Shown here: piece by piece, positions 20,243 through 31,633 of the stretch
Layout: the number at the start of each line of letters is the position of its first letter
Position numbering within the stretch: the first letter of the stretch is position 1
Assembly (NCBI RefSeq): GCF_036323735.1
Contig: NC_086029.1
Span: 13,997,816 to 14,061,815, forward strand
Length of the DNA stretch: 64,000 nt
Reading direction: 5' to 3'
Source of the DNA: Rattus norvegicus
Taxonomy: Eukaryota > Chordata > Mammalia > Rodentia > Muridae
Made by a program: the position numbers and the translations under genes
The notes under the pieces: generated by a model
What the model was told of the DNA's origin: nothing
Databases searched by the model: none
What the model saw: the letters and a program-made list of their open reading frames with translations, nothing else

Positions 20243-22195
20243 TTTAAAAATTATTTTTATCTTTATTAATGTGAGAATTTCTTATTTACATTTCGATTGT
20301 TATTCCCCTTCCCAGTTTCCGAGCCAACATCCCCTAACCCCTCCCGTCCCCTTCTCTATAGGTGTTCCCCTCCCCATCCTGCCCCCATTACCATCATCCC
20401 CCCAACAATCACGTTCACTGGGGGTTCAGTTTTGGCAGGACAAAGGGCTTCCCCTTCCACTGGTGCTCTTACTAGGCTATTCATTGCTACCTATGAGGTT
20501 GGAGCCCAGGGTCAGTCCATTTATAGTCTTTGGATAGTGGCTTAGACCCCGGCAGCTCTGGTTGCTTGGCATTGTGGTACATATGGGGTCTCGAGCCCCT
20601 TCAAGCTCTTCCAGTCCTTTCTCTGGTTCCTTCAACGGGGGTCCCGTTCTCAGTTCAGTGGTTTGCTGCTGACATTTACCTATGTATTTGCTGTATTCTG
20701 GCTGTGTCTCTCAGGAGACATCTACATCTGGTTCCTGTCAGCCTGCATTTCTTTGCTTCATCATCTTATCTAATTCAGTGGCTGTATATGTATGGGCCAC
20801 ATGTGGGGCAGGCTCTGAATGGGTGTTCCTTCTACCTCTGTTCTAAACTTTGCCTCCCTATTCCCTGCCAAGGGTATTCTTGTTCCCCTTTTAAAGAAGG
20901 AGTGAAGCATTCTCATTTTGTCATCCTTCTTGAGTTTCATGTGTTCTGTGCATCTAGGGTAATTCAAGCATTTGGGCTAATAGCCACTTATCAATGAGGG
21001 CATACCATATGTGTTTTTCTGTGATTGGGTTACCTCACTCAGGATGATATTTTCCAGTTCCAACCATTTGTCTATGAATTTCATAAAGTCATTGTTTTTG
21101 ATAGCTGAGTAATATTCCATTGTGTAGATGTACCACATTTTCTTTATCCATTCCTCTGTTGAAGGGCATCTGGGTTCTTTCCACTTTCTGGCTATTATAA
21201 ATAAGGCTGCTATGAACATAGTGGAACACGTGTCTTTGTTATATGTTGGGGTATCTTTTGGGTATATGCCCAAGAGTGGTATAGCTGGGTTGTCAGGTAG
21301 ATCAATGTCCAATTTTCTGAGGAACCTCCAGACTGATTTCCAGAATGGTTGTACCAGTCTGCAATCCCACCAACAATGGAGGAGTGTTCCTCTTTCTCCG
21401 CATCCTTGCCAGCACCTGCTGTCACCTGAGTTTTTGATCTTAGCCATTCTGACTGGTGTGAAGTGAAATCGCAGGGTTGTTTTGATTTGCATTTCCCCTA
21501 TGACTAAAGATGTTGAATATTTCTTTAGGTGTTTCTCAGCCATTCGGCATTCCTCAGCTGTGAATTCTTTGTTTAGCTCTGAACCCCATTTTTTAATAGG
21601 CTTATTTGTCTCCCTGTAGTCTAACTTCTTGAGTTCTTTTTATATTTTGGATATAAACTCTCTATCTGTTGTAGGATTGGTAAAGATCTTTTCCCAATCT
21701 GTTGGTTGCAATTTTGTCCCAACAAGAATGTCCTTTGGTTTACAGAAGCTTTGCAGTTTTATAAGATCCCATTTGTTGATTCTTGATCTCAGAGCATAAG
21801 CCATTGGTGTTTTGTTCAGGAAATATTCTCCAGTGCCCATGTGTTCGAGATGCTTCCCCACTTTTTCTTCTATTAGTTTGAGTGTATCTGGTTTGATGTG
21901 GAGGTCCTTGATCTACTTGGGCTTAAGCTTTGTACAGGGTGATAAGCATGGATTGATCTGCATTCTTCTACATGTAAAAATGCTACCTTTTTTCCATTGG
22001 ATAGTTTTGGCTCCTTTGTCAAAAATCAAGTGACCATAGGTGTGTGGGTTCATTTCTGGGTCTTCAATTCTATTCTACTGGTCTATCTTTCTGTCTCTGT
22101 ACCAATAGTTTTTATCACTATTGTTCTGTAATACTACTTGAGTTAAGGGATAGTGATTTCCCTGGAAGTTCTTTTATTTTTGAGGATAGTTTTAC
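20243..22195 (-). mobile_element. L1 D: 5'-truncated L1
   Basis: T-rich start (tail complement), 3' UTR to about 20976, then ORF2 C-terminal coding sequence to 22195, where it is truncated in the RT-distal region. Flanked by 12-bp target-site duplications. More diverged than L1 A, B, E and G, for example around the 3' end (20260-20290), and a short internal deletion is present near 21976. Confidence 0.93.
20977..22195 (-). pseudogene. ORF2: L1 D ORF2 C-terminal fragment
   Basis: The 188-codon open C-terminal stretch (21543-20977) has the Cys-rich region CWQGCGERGTLLHCWWDC and ends at the family stop. Upstream, 21861-21640 matches the preceding region (MAYALRSRINKWD), with a stop near 21655 and a frameshift between. 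No catalytic domain is present. Confidence 0.9.
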
Positions 22196-22207
22196 ACATT
22201 GGGTTTT
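22196..22207 (+). repeat. Right target-site duplication of L1 D
   Basis: ACATTGGGTTTT, identical to 20231-20242. Confidence 0.85.
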
Positions 22208-22335
22208 ACATGAATACTTGAAATCTGAACTCATGTCTTCATAGTTTCAGGGCAGGAAGTTTGCCAAATGAACCTTCTCATTAACCATTGCATAGACATT
22301 TAATTGCCAGTATAGTTATACTAAGAAGTAATATA

Positions 22336-22535
22336 TTGGGGGTTGGAAAAATGACTAAGAAGTTGAACAGGAATATTTCTCCGGCTGATGACCCGAGTTT
22401 GGACTCGCAAAGATTTTTCACAGCTTCCTGGAATTCCAGCTACAGAGGTATTTAATACCTCTGAACTCTTTTGGGTACTTGTACTCATATGCACATACAC
22501 CCTCCATAAAAAATTTCAAAAAGAAGTGGGTCCTT
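22336..22535 (+). mobile_element. B3-type SINE
   Basis: Follows the rodent B3 layout on the plus strand: 'gggggttggaaaaatgac' head, 'gatgacccgagtttgga' (B-box region), a middle like 'agcttcctggaattcc', then 'catatgcacatacacc' tail and an A-rich end. It is diverged. Confidence 0.65.
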
Positions 22536-24733
22536 ATACTTGTTTGCATTGGTCACTCCCAGTCTGGTCTTGCAGCTTCACAATATTTAGTATCTTTTAT
22601 ACAATTCACATTTTTATACAAATGTGTTTAAAATGTTTGATTACTTATCTTAGAGAACAAAACTATGTGCTTTTAGATCAGAGAAGAAGTGACAGTGTTC
22701 AGCATAGGGACATGAAAGGCAACATAGATGTTTGGTTGCCATGCTTGGGGCGGGGAGGGGGGAGGTGACTATATCTCTACATCCTCAAGGAGAGCTTCAA
22801 AGATCACAGCTTCAAAGCACCTGAGTCTTAACATTGAGCACTCTGTCTGGCATCATCTGGCAGGGTTTTCAAAGGATCATGTTCTGTCTGAGTTGTGATA
22901 AGACTTCATAAAGATTTATGTGGTTCTTGAGACTTACGATTTGTATACTTCCTTCATTTTTGACTTCATTGACTGCTATGTCTCAGCTGTTGTTGTACGC
23001 AGTTAGAGGATTATGTACCATATATTTTCCTGCTAGAGACTGTTTGGGTTACTTTCAGGTCTATGAAGTACATTATGATCCTGAAAAGTTCCTGACAGGA
23101 GGAGACACAGACAACAGAAAGAGAAAGTTATTGCAGGTATGCACTGTCAGATCATTGCCAATGAGCATTGAGCAAGCACAGTTCCATGTTAATACCTGGG
23201 TGACTGGATTTTATTCTATTCTATCATAATGTTCTTAACAGACTGAAGGGGAGATAGGAATGAAAACAAGACAGGGAATTGGCCAGATATGCAGAGCTAC
23301 ATCTGCCCCAAACAGATGGGGAAAAAGTAAACAAAAAGTGAAGATCGATTTTTTTTAAAAGAAGAATCTGAATGTTAACACTCTTGGCATTATTTCTCTG
23401 AGAATTTTATATTAATGTGTATCTCAAGAGTGACATTTTCCCAGATACTTTTGTGTGGATCTTACGTAAATTGCTTAATTATATACCTTCGATGATTAAA
23501 TATTATATATGTATATACATAATATATGTATATATGAATATATACACTTACATGCACATATACATGTGTAAATAAATGGCTTTTGTAAAACTTTTTGCTT
23601 TTGATAGAAGTAAGTTTAAATTGTTCTTGTTACTACAAATCAACAAAGCTGTTCCAGAAATGTATGAGCTGGAATTGGGTAAGGTTGCTTATTTTGAATG
23701 GCTATCTTGGGTGAAGGCTTCACTGTAGAGGGCTGTGAATGTGCCAGTCCTGTGCTTTCTGGGCCAGGACTGCTTATACTCATAGACTTAGTTACTATAT
23801 TTTAGCAGTTTTTATTTTCCCTAACATACACAGCAAATTAAAACCCCTGGGGGAAATGCTATCCAAGAGCGGTAGTCTTGGCACTTGTGTGAAACTTTAT
23901 TGCTTATAAGCCAAATTAATACAAAACTTATTTTAGGTGGGAACAATCTTCTTGTATTTTCCACTGTGCATCTCTGCAGTCAACTGTAAATGTGACTGTG
24001 TGAAGTTCACTGTAAATCACTGTTCAAAAACTTTGCTCCTTTGATTAAAAAATCTCTATGTCTCAAGCAGAAGGCAAGCTTGAGTTACCTTACAAACAGA
24101 GCAGTACATGTAGCTCTGAACACATAAGAAGAAAGTTAAATTCCCATTTTCTGTTGAAGCTTCGTATTTCTGTTGTGCTACTAGGCAATGATATCACAGT
24201 TACAAAATGCTTCCACCAAAGGAGAACTGAGACCACAGCATGCTGTCTAAAGTGATTTATGATCTTCCAATGCTTATGTAATGTCAGGTTTCAGTTTGGG
24301 ATCACACTATTATAACGTGTCAAACAATTTTAAAAATACTCTAACAGTTGACTACACCTGTTTCCACTTTGCAAATCCTTTCAAGTTCATGGCACTTTGG
24401 TCGAAAAGGAAATATTTAACTCATGTCTTTCTTTTGCAATATAAAAATTGAAGTTTTTGTCTTATTGTGATTTTCTGTGTGATATATTAACATTTTTTGG
24501 GGTCATAAATGGTAAAAATTGGTGATTTTCTTTTATAAGATCATTTGTAAAGGGAATTTTTAGAGTTCTGTTTGGATTATTTCCAAGAAAGGAAGCAAAC
24601 CCAAATGTGGTTAAAAACTAGGTTCTATTACCCTAGTCTAATGAATCACATATTTTAACACCTAATTAAAATATTTAGTGTATACAGTCTTAAATTTAAC
24701 ATATAGCTACACATATATTCAAACTCCAGTTTT
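22536..24733. other. Unassigned sequence with an AT-rich alternating tract
   Basis: 23495-23560 is a (TATATG)-like alternating AT tract. No gene recognised; plus-strand open frames at 22388-22768 and 22918-23229 lack recognisable domains. Confidence 0.45.
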
Positions 24734-24870
24734 GATTTGAGACAATGTAACTGTGTAGCTCAGGCTTTTCTGAACTCATTATATGTAGCCCAGCCCTTGA
24801 ACATAAAGCAGTCTTCCTGGCTCAGCCTTCCAAGCACTGGGGTTAGAGCTATGAGTCACTACACAAGATT
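24734..24870 (-). mobile_element. B1 SINE, near full length but diverged
   Basis: Minus-strand B1 order is seen on the plus strand as 'gatttgagacaatgtaact', 'tgtagctcaggc', 'tatgtagcccagcccttgaac', 'cttcctggctcagcc', 'tccaagcactggggtt'. Length is near the B1 consensus. Confidence 0.75.
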
Positions 24871-26267
24871 ACACACTTTGTTTGCATTTAATTTTTATGA
24901 GAATGATAAAAGCATGACACAGGGACAATATCATTTTTATCTGGCACTTTAAGCATCACACCCTGTTATCCTAGACTTTCTTTTTTTTTTTTTTGAAGAA
25001 CTTTTTACTCAGTTCTTATCATGTGAAATATGATGTTTGATTTTCAACAACAGAACTCATAAGATACACAAAAATTCAAAAACAAACATCGCCAACAAAG
25101 GAAATACATTTGGAGAGAGAAGCCAGTATAAAATGTGACCTTAATTCTAACAGAGATATTTATAATTCAAAGTCTGGTAAATATGCCAAGCAATTCCATT
25201 TTTACAAGTTGATAATATGTATGCTGGACTTTCAAATGGCTTAATTTTCATTACTGGTGACTCTTTTTCTTACACTTAAAATAATTTATTGTTTCATTTT
25301 AATCTCAAACCACTGTGAAAATTTCCTAGCTGATCGACACATTAAGCATATAACAGATACCTCTTTAAAACTGCAGGGACAGTTGACCATAAACACCCTA
25401 CCATACAAATGTTTCTTTAAAAACACAAAGGTGGAAACTTTACCTCCCCCAAAGGTTTATTGTTCCCTACTTTATATTATATTTATAAACGTTGAAACTT
25501 TGAATAATAATGGGTGGGTGTTTTGTCGCATAGCAGTAGTGTGCTGCTGGGCCATTGCCACCAGCTCCCCAGCCAATTTGGTGGAAAAATGAAATCAGTA
25601 ACACTTGGAACCATGGCCTTCTAAGCTGTGGGGTTGATATGTTTTCAGTTTCACAGAAGATGGAAATGGCATTTGGGTGCTGGCATGGAGACTAAAACAC
25701 GGTCATGAATTGTTGTAATTTTGCTTATGAGAACCCCCTGGAAGCATCACTCACAACACCATTCCTGCCTCACAGGCAGCAAATATGAGGAGAAGAAAGG
25801 GAGAGCCTTACAGAAGAGGTCGAGTACTTCATTCAGGGAGCAGGAGGATTGGCTGTTGCCCCCACCACTCTGTTCCTCGGGATGTTAGCTAACATTCATT
25901 TTCTCACTATATAAGAGATCTATCAACCATCTGTCTCTGTTGTGAGTCCCACTGTAATCAGCTCTCCACTGTTGCTAAATGTACTTTCATATATTATGAA
26001 ATTGTTATTGGTTCCATAAGATGAAGACAGTGTTAATGGTAGGCTAGAGGTGTACAGTATTGGTGACTCTTTATCTGTTTATTTATCCATAATATGCTGA
26101 AATTGTTCCCTGTTATTTTCATTGTTCTTTGTTCATGAATTGGAGAAACTTCAGATTTCATAAAAAAGGATTATGGAACCAAATTAGGCTGTAAAATTAA
26201 TAAAAATATTAATGTTTCTAAGAAAAGGCTCTGTTGCATTTAGAAGAGTAAAATAGTTTTGGTCTAA
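24871..26267. other. Unassigned AT-rich sequence; possible minus-strand retrocopy beginning at a poly(T) run
   Basis: A pure T run at 24981-24994 could be the poly(A) tail of a minus-strand retrocopy extending rightwards, but no polyadenylation signal, target-site duplication or recognisable coding region was found. Otherwise nothing was recognised. Confidence 0.35.
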
Positions 26268-26338
26268 TGGGCTGGCTCAGTAGGTAAATTGTTAGCTATA
26301 CAATCAGGAGGACTTGAATTTTGATAACCAGAACACAC

Positions 26339-26387
<49 letters not shown>

Positions 26388-26402
26388 TATGCACACACAT
26401 AT

Positions 26403-26453
<51 letters not shown>

Positions 26454-26700
26454 TATGCACACACACATATGCCAGGAATGCACCTTCGTATTGCCAGTAC
26501 TGAGAGGTTGAGGCAGGTGGATCCTAAGGACATGTTGGTTAGCCAGTTCAGCCGAAAATGTCATCTCAAGGTTTAGTCAGAATCCCTGTCACAAAAACAA
26601 TATGGAGAACAATAAAGAAAGACTAGGAGACTTTGGTCTCTGGCACTCTCCACGTCCCAGCTGAGCACCACTCACAATGTACACCCAAAACTTCTTACAT
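26268..26700 (+). mobile_element. B4-type SINE interrupted by a (CA)n array
   Basis: 26268-26330 is a tRNA-like SINE head ('gggctggctcagtagg', 'gaggacttgaattt'), and 26465-26700 carries the B1-like and distal B4 parts ('gccagtactgagaggttgaggcaggtgga', 'cctgtcacaaaaac', 'gagcaccactcacaatg'). A microsatellite separates the halves. Confidence 0.65.
26332..26468. repeat. Compound (CA)n microsatellite
   Basis: Two long AC arrays separated by 'atacatatgcac' type units. Confidence 0.96.
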
Positions 26701-27344
26701 GTAACTGACAAGATTAACAAGATTTAATTAGAGAATACTAGTTTCCTAATACTCTGGTTTTGTAAGGCACCTCAAGAAATTACCTTTTTGTAATCCACTA
26801 TGAAATTTCAATGTGGGATTTAATAATGTCAAAATAAGTTACTAAAAACTGTCAAACAATTCTGATACAGACATTAAAAACTCCATAATAGAAACCAATA
26901 GGAAGTATACAAGTAATATATTAAAAGGAATTTTTAAATTTTTTAGACAGATTCCTAAGATATTAATAAAGTGTGTTTCTTAGGTGACTTTAAAAATTAT
27001 AGTTGACTCCAGCAAGGCCCTTAAAAGAAGGGAAGGAAAGCGTGCTGTAGAATTGTCATCAGAATGAATGGTACATTAAGGCAGGCACCAGTACCTGCAA
27101 ATGGAACAGGCAGAGACTCATTAGGGAAGACTTCTGTACTGATTCTGTGAGCTATATCTATTGTTACTGAGAATTTTGGCTCTGGATGCAATCGATAGGC
27201 ATCAGCTGTGGTTGATTGTGCTTCCTAAAGACAGGTAGAGAACCACATTGAGATATGGGAACAAATATATTTTGGCATTTATGTAAAATGAGGCAGACTT
27301 TAAAACTGTAGTATTTTTTCTACTGAGAGTTATCTTTATGACTC
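26701..27344. other. Unassigned sequence upstream of L1 E
   Basis: No gene or repeat family recognised. Confidence 0.5.
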
Positions 27345-27359
27345 AAGAAGTGAGTTTAG
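27345..27359 (+). repeat. 5' target-site duplication of L1 E
   Basis: AAGAAGTGAGTTTAG, identical to 36215-36229 after the poly(A) tail. Perfect identity indicates a recent insertion. Confidence 0.97.
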
Positions 27360-30305
27360 GCAGCAGCTCTCTGCTCCCAGACCCGGTGAGAGAGAGACCC
27401 AACCGCCTGGTCAGGTGGGCACTCCTGAGGCTGCAGAGCGGAAGAGACCACCAACACTGCTCACCCCTGCCCACATCCCTGGCCCAAGAGGAAACTGTAT
27501 AAGGCCTCTGGGCTCCCGTGGGGGAGGGCCCAGGAGCGGCAGGACCCCTGCCACAGACACCGCCGGACCCTGAAGGAAACAGACCGGATAAACAGTTCTC
27601 TGCACCCAAATCCCGTGGGAGGGAGAGCTAAACCTTCAGAGAGGCAGACAGGCCTGGGAAACCAGAAGAGACTGCTCCCTGCACACACATCTCGGACGCC
27701 AGAGGAAAAAGCCAAAGACCATCTGGAACCCTGGTGCACTGAAGCTCCCGGAAGGGGCGGCACAGGTCTTCCTGGTTGCTGCCGCTGCAGAAAGCCCCTG
27801 GGCAGCACCCCACGAGCGAACTTGAGCCTCGGGACCACAGGTAAGACCAAATTTTCTGCTGCAAGAAAGCTGCCTGGTGAGCTTGGGACACACGGAAGCA
27901 GAATTTCTCTAGAACCGGGCACGTTCTGTGTTTACCGGAAGTCCCACACCCGCGGATCCCGGCCCGCAGCAGCTCTCTGCTCCCAGACCCGGTGAGAGAG
28001 AGACCCAACCGCCTGGTCAGGTGGGCACTCCTGAGGCTGCAGAGCGGAAGAGACCACCAACACTGCTCACCCCTGCCCACATCCCTGGCCCAAGAGGAAA
28101 CTGTATAAGGCCTCTGGGCTCCCGTGGGGGAGGGCCCAGGAGCGGCAGGACCCCTGGCTGAGACACCGCAGGACCCTGAAGGAAACAGACCGGATAAACA
28201 GTTCTCTGCACCCAAATCCCGTGGGAGGGAGAGCTAAACCTTCAGAGAGGCAGACAGGCCTGGGAAACCAGAAGAGACTGCTCCCTGCACACACATCTCG
28301 GACGCCAGAGGAAAAAGCCAAAGACCATCTGGAACCCTGGTGCACTGAAGCTCCCGGAAGGGGCGGCACAGGTCTTCCTGGTTGCTGCCGCTGCAGAGAG
28401 CCCCTGGGCAGCAGCCCCCGAGCGAACTTGAGCCTCGGGACCACAGGTAAGACCAAATTTTCTGCTGCAAGAAAGCTGCCTGGTGAGCTTGGGACACACG
28501 GAAGCAGAATTTCTCTAGAACCGGGCACGTTCTGTGTTTACCGGAAGTCCCACACCCGCGGATCCCGGCCCGCAGCAGCTCTCTGCTCCCAGACCCGGTG
28601 AGAGAGAGACCCAACCGCCTGGTCAGGTGGGCACTCCTGAGGCTGCAGAGCGGAAGAGACCACCAACACTGCTCACCCCTGCCCACATCCCTGGCCCAAG
28701 AGGAAACTGTATAAGGCCTCTGGGCTCCTGTGGGGGAGGGCCCAGGAGCGGCAGGACCCCTGCCACAGACACCGCCGGACCCTGAAGGAAACAGACCGGA
28801 TAAACAGTTCTCTGCACCCAAATCCCGTGGGAGGGAGAGCTAAACCTTCAGAGAGGCAGACAGGCCTGGGAAACCAGAAGAGACTGCTCCCTGCACACAC
28901 ATCTCGGACGCCAGAGGAAAAAGCCAAAGACCATCTGGAACCCTGGTGCACTGAAGCTCCCGGAAGGGGCGGCACAGGTCTTCCTGGTTGCTGCCGCTGC
29001 AGAGAGCCCCTGGGCAGCACCCCACGAGCGAACTTGAGCCTCGGGACCACAGGTAAGACCAAATTTTCTGCTGCAAGAAAGCTGCCTGGTGAGCTTGGGA
29101 CACACGGAAGCAGAATTTCTCTAGAACCGGGCACGTTCTGTGTTTACCGGAAGTCCCACACCCGCGGATCCCGGCCCGCAGCAGCTCTCTGCTCCCAGAC
29201 CCGGTGAGAGAGAGACCCAACCGCCTGGTCAGGTGGGCACTCCTGAGGCTGCAGAGCGGAAGAGACCACCAACACTGCTCACCCCTGCCCACATCCCTGG
29301 CCCAAGAGGAAACTGTATAAGGCCTCTGGGCTCCCGTGGGGGAGGGCCCAGGAGCGGCAGGACCCCTGGCTGAGACACCGCAGGACCCTGAAGGAAACAG
29401 ACCGGATAAACAGTTCTCTGCACCCAAATCCCGTGGGAGGGAGAGCTAAACCTTCAGAGAGGCAGACAGGCCTGGGAAACCAGAAGAGACTGCTCCCTGC
29501 ACACACATCTCGGACGCCAGAGGAAAAAGCCAAAGACCATCTGGAACCCTGGTGCACTGAAGCTCCCGGAAGGGGCGGCACAGGTCTTCCTGGTTGCTGC
29601 CGCTGCAGAGAGCCCCTGGGCAGCACCCCACGAGCGAACTTGAGCCTCGGGACCACAGGTAAGACCAAATTTTCTGCTGCAAGAAAGCTGCCTGGTGAGC
29701 TTGGGACACACGGAAGCAGAATTTCTCTAGAACCGGGCACGTTCTGTGTTTACCGGAAGTCCCACACCCGCGGATCCCGGCCCGCAGCAGCTCTCTGCTC
29801 CCAGACCCGGTGAGAGAGAGACCCAACCGCCTGGTCAGGTGGGCACTCCTGAGGCTGCAGAGCGGAAGAGACCACCAACACTGCTCACCCCTGCCCACAT
29901 CCCTGACCCAAGAGGAAACTGTATAAGGCCTCTGGGCTCCTGTGGGGGAGGGCCCAGGAGCGGCAGGACCCCTGGCTGAGACACCGCAGGACCCTGAAGG
30001 AAACAGACCGGATAAACAGTTCTCTGCACCCAAATCCCGTGGGAGGGAGAGCTAAACCTTCAGAGAGGCAGACAGGCCTGGGAAACCAGAAGAGACTGCT
30101 CCCTGCACACACATCTCGGACGCCAGAGGAAAAAGCCAAAGACCATCTGGAACCCTGGTGCACTGAAGCTCCCGGAAGGGGTGGCACAGGTCTTCCTGGT
30201 TGCTGCCGCTGCAGAGAGCCCCTGAACAGCACCCCACGAGCAAACCTGAGCCTCGGGACCACAGGTAAGACCAAATTTTCTGCTGCAAGAAAGCTGCCTG
30301 GTGAA
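27360..30305 (+). repeat. Tandem array of 606-bp L1 5'-UTR units (4 full + 1 partial)
   Basis: Units begin with GCAGCAGCTCTCTGCTCCC at 27360, 27966, 28572, 29178 and 29784: exactly 606 bp each. The fifth diverges at ~30305, where the unique leader starts. The units are nearly identical. Two subtypes are distinguishable: units 1 and 3 have 'gccacagacaccgccgg', while units 2, 4 and 5 have 'ggctgagacaccgcagg'. The element begins precisely at a unit boundary next to the target-site duplication. Confidence 0.97.
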
Positions 30306-30501
30306 CTCAAGACACAGGCCCACAGGAACAGCTGAAGACCTGTAGAGAGGAAAAACTACACGCCCGAAAGCAGAACACTCTGTCCCCATAACTGACTGAA
30401 AGAGAGGAAAACAGGTATACAGCACTCCTGACACACAGGCTTATAAGACAGTCTAGCCACTGCCAGAAATAGCAGAACAAAGTAACACTAGAGATAATCT
30501 G
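27360..30501 (+). promoter_or_regulatory. L1 E 5' UTR: internal promoter region and leader
   Basis: Rodent L1 transcription is driven by internal promoter activity of the repeated 5' units, and this G+C-rich array has the same position. Each unit has a strong splice-donor-like CAG|GTAAGA at 27841, 28447, 29053, 29659 and 30265 (first intron base). No TATA box is evident. The leader after 30305 is not repeated and leads directly into ORF1. Which unit(s) initiate transcription cannot be seen from sequence. Confidence 0.8.
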
Positions 30502-31575
30502 ATGGCGAGAGGCAAGCGCAGGAACCCAAGCAACAGAATCCAAGACTACATGCCATCATCGGAGCCCAATTCTCCCACCAAAACAAACATGGAATATCCA
30601 AACACACCAGAAAAGCAAGATCTAGTTTCAAAATCATATTTGATCATGATGCTGGAGGACTTCAGGAAAGACCTGAACACACTTAGGGAAGCACAGGAAA
30701 ACATTAATAAACAAGTAAAAGCCTACAGAGAGGAATCGCAAAAATCCCTGAAAGAATTCCAGGAAAACACAATCAAACAGTTGAAGGAATTAAAAATGGA
30801 AATAGAAGCAATCAAGAAAGAACACATGGAAACAACCCTGGATATAGAAAACCAAAAGAAGAGACAAGGAGCTGTAGATACAAGCTTCACCAACAGAATA
30901 CAAGAGATGGAAGAGAGAATCTCAGGAGCAGAAGATTCCATAGAAATCATTGACTCAACTGTCAAAGATAATGTAAAGCGGAAAAAGCTACTGGTCCAAA
31001 ACATACAGGAAATCCAGGACTCAATGAGAAGATCAAACCTAAGGATAATAGGTATAGAAGAGAGTGAAGACTCCCAGCTCAAAGGACCAGTAAATATCTT
31101 CAACAAAATCATAGAAGAAAACTTCCCTAACCTAAAAAAAGAGATACCCATAGACATACAGGAAGCCTACAGAACTCCAAATAGATTGGACCAGAAAAGA
31201 AACACCTCCCGTCACATAATTGTCAAAACACCAAACGCACAAAATAAAGAAAGAATATTAAAAGCAGTAAGGGGAAAAGGTCAAGTAACATATAAAGGGA
31301 GACCTATCAGAATCACACCAGACTTCTCGCCAGAAACTATGAAGGCCAGAAGATCCTGGACTGATGTTATACAGACCCTAAGAGAACACAAATGCCAGCC
31401 CAGATTACTGTATCCAGCAAAACTCTCAATTAACATTGATGGAGAAACCAAGATATTCCATGACAAAACCAAATTTACACAATATCTTTCTACAAATCCA
31501 GCACTACAAAGGATAATAAATGGTAAAGCCCAACATAAGGAGGCAAGCTATACCCTAGAAGAAGCAAGAAACTAA
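30502..31575 (+). CDS. ORF1: L1 E ORF1p, 357 aa, intact
   Basis: RNA-binding and chaperone protein that coats L1 RNA and is needed for retrotransposition. It starts at ATGGCGAGAGG, the start shared with L1 G. Layout: basic N terminus (ARGKRRNPSNRIQDY), coiled coil (about residues 50-165, with REESQKSLKEFQE and KQLKELKMEIEAIKKE), RRM-like domain from about residue 175 (MRRSNLRIIGIEE), and the basic C-terminal domain (GRPIRITPDFSPETMKARRSW ... LQRIINGKAQHKEASY). Length is normal for rodent ORF1p. The coiled coil contains one fewer repeat unit than L1 B and a variant stretch (TLREAQENINKQ). No internal stop or frameshift is present. Downstream, ORF2 begins 58 bp later, consistent with the bicistronic L1 RNA. 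Confidence 0.95.
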   Translation: MARGKRRNPSNRIQDYMPSSEPNSPTKTNMEYPNTPEKQDLVSKSYLIMMLEDFRKDLNTLREAQENINKQVKAYREESQKSLKEFQENTIKQLKELKMEIEAIKKEHMETTLDIENQKKRQGAVDTSFTNRIQEMEERISGAEDSIEIIDSTVKDNVKRKKLLVQNIQEIQDSMRRSNLRIIGIEESEDSQLKGPVNIFNKIIEENFPNLKKEIPIDIQEAYRTPNRLDQKRNTSRHIIVKTPNAQNKERILKAVRGKGQVTYKGRPIRITPDFSPETMKARRSWTDVIQTLREHKCQPRLLYPAKLSINIDGETKIFHDKTKFTQYLSTNPALQRIINGKAQHKEASYTLEEARN

Positions 31576-31633
31576 TCGTCGTGGCAACAAAACAAAGAGA
31601 ATGAAAGCACACAAACATAACCTCACATCAAAT

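Noticed and set aside
24981..25620. Second processed pseudogene on the minus strand
   Set aside because: Only a T run supports it; no polyadenylation signal, target-site duplication or coding match was found.
27360..30305. CRISPR-like or satellite array
   Set aside because: The 606-bp units are contiguous without spacers, and their position in front of ORF1 with a target-site duplication at the start identifies them as L1 promoter units.
31601..31633. ORF2 of L1 E starting at 31601
   Set aside because: The first 11 codons are not homologous to other copies because of a one-base difference at ~31627; the conserved ATG is at 31634.
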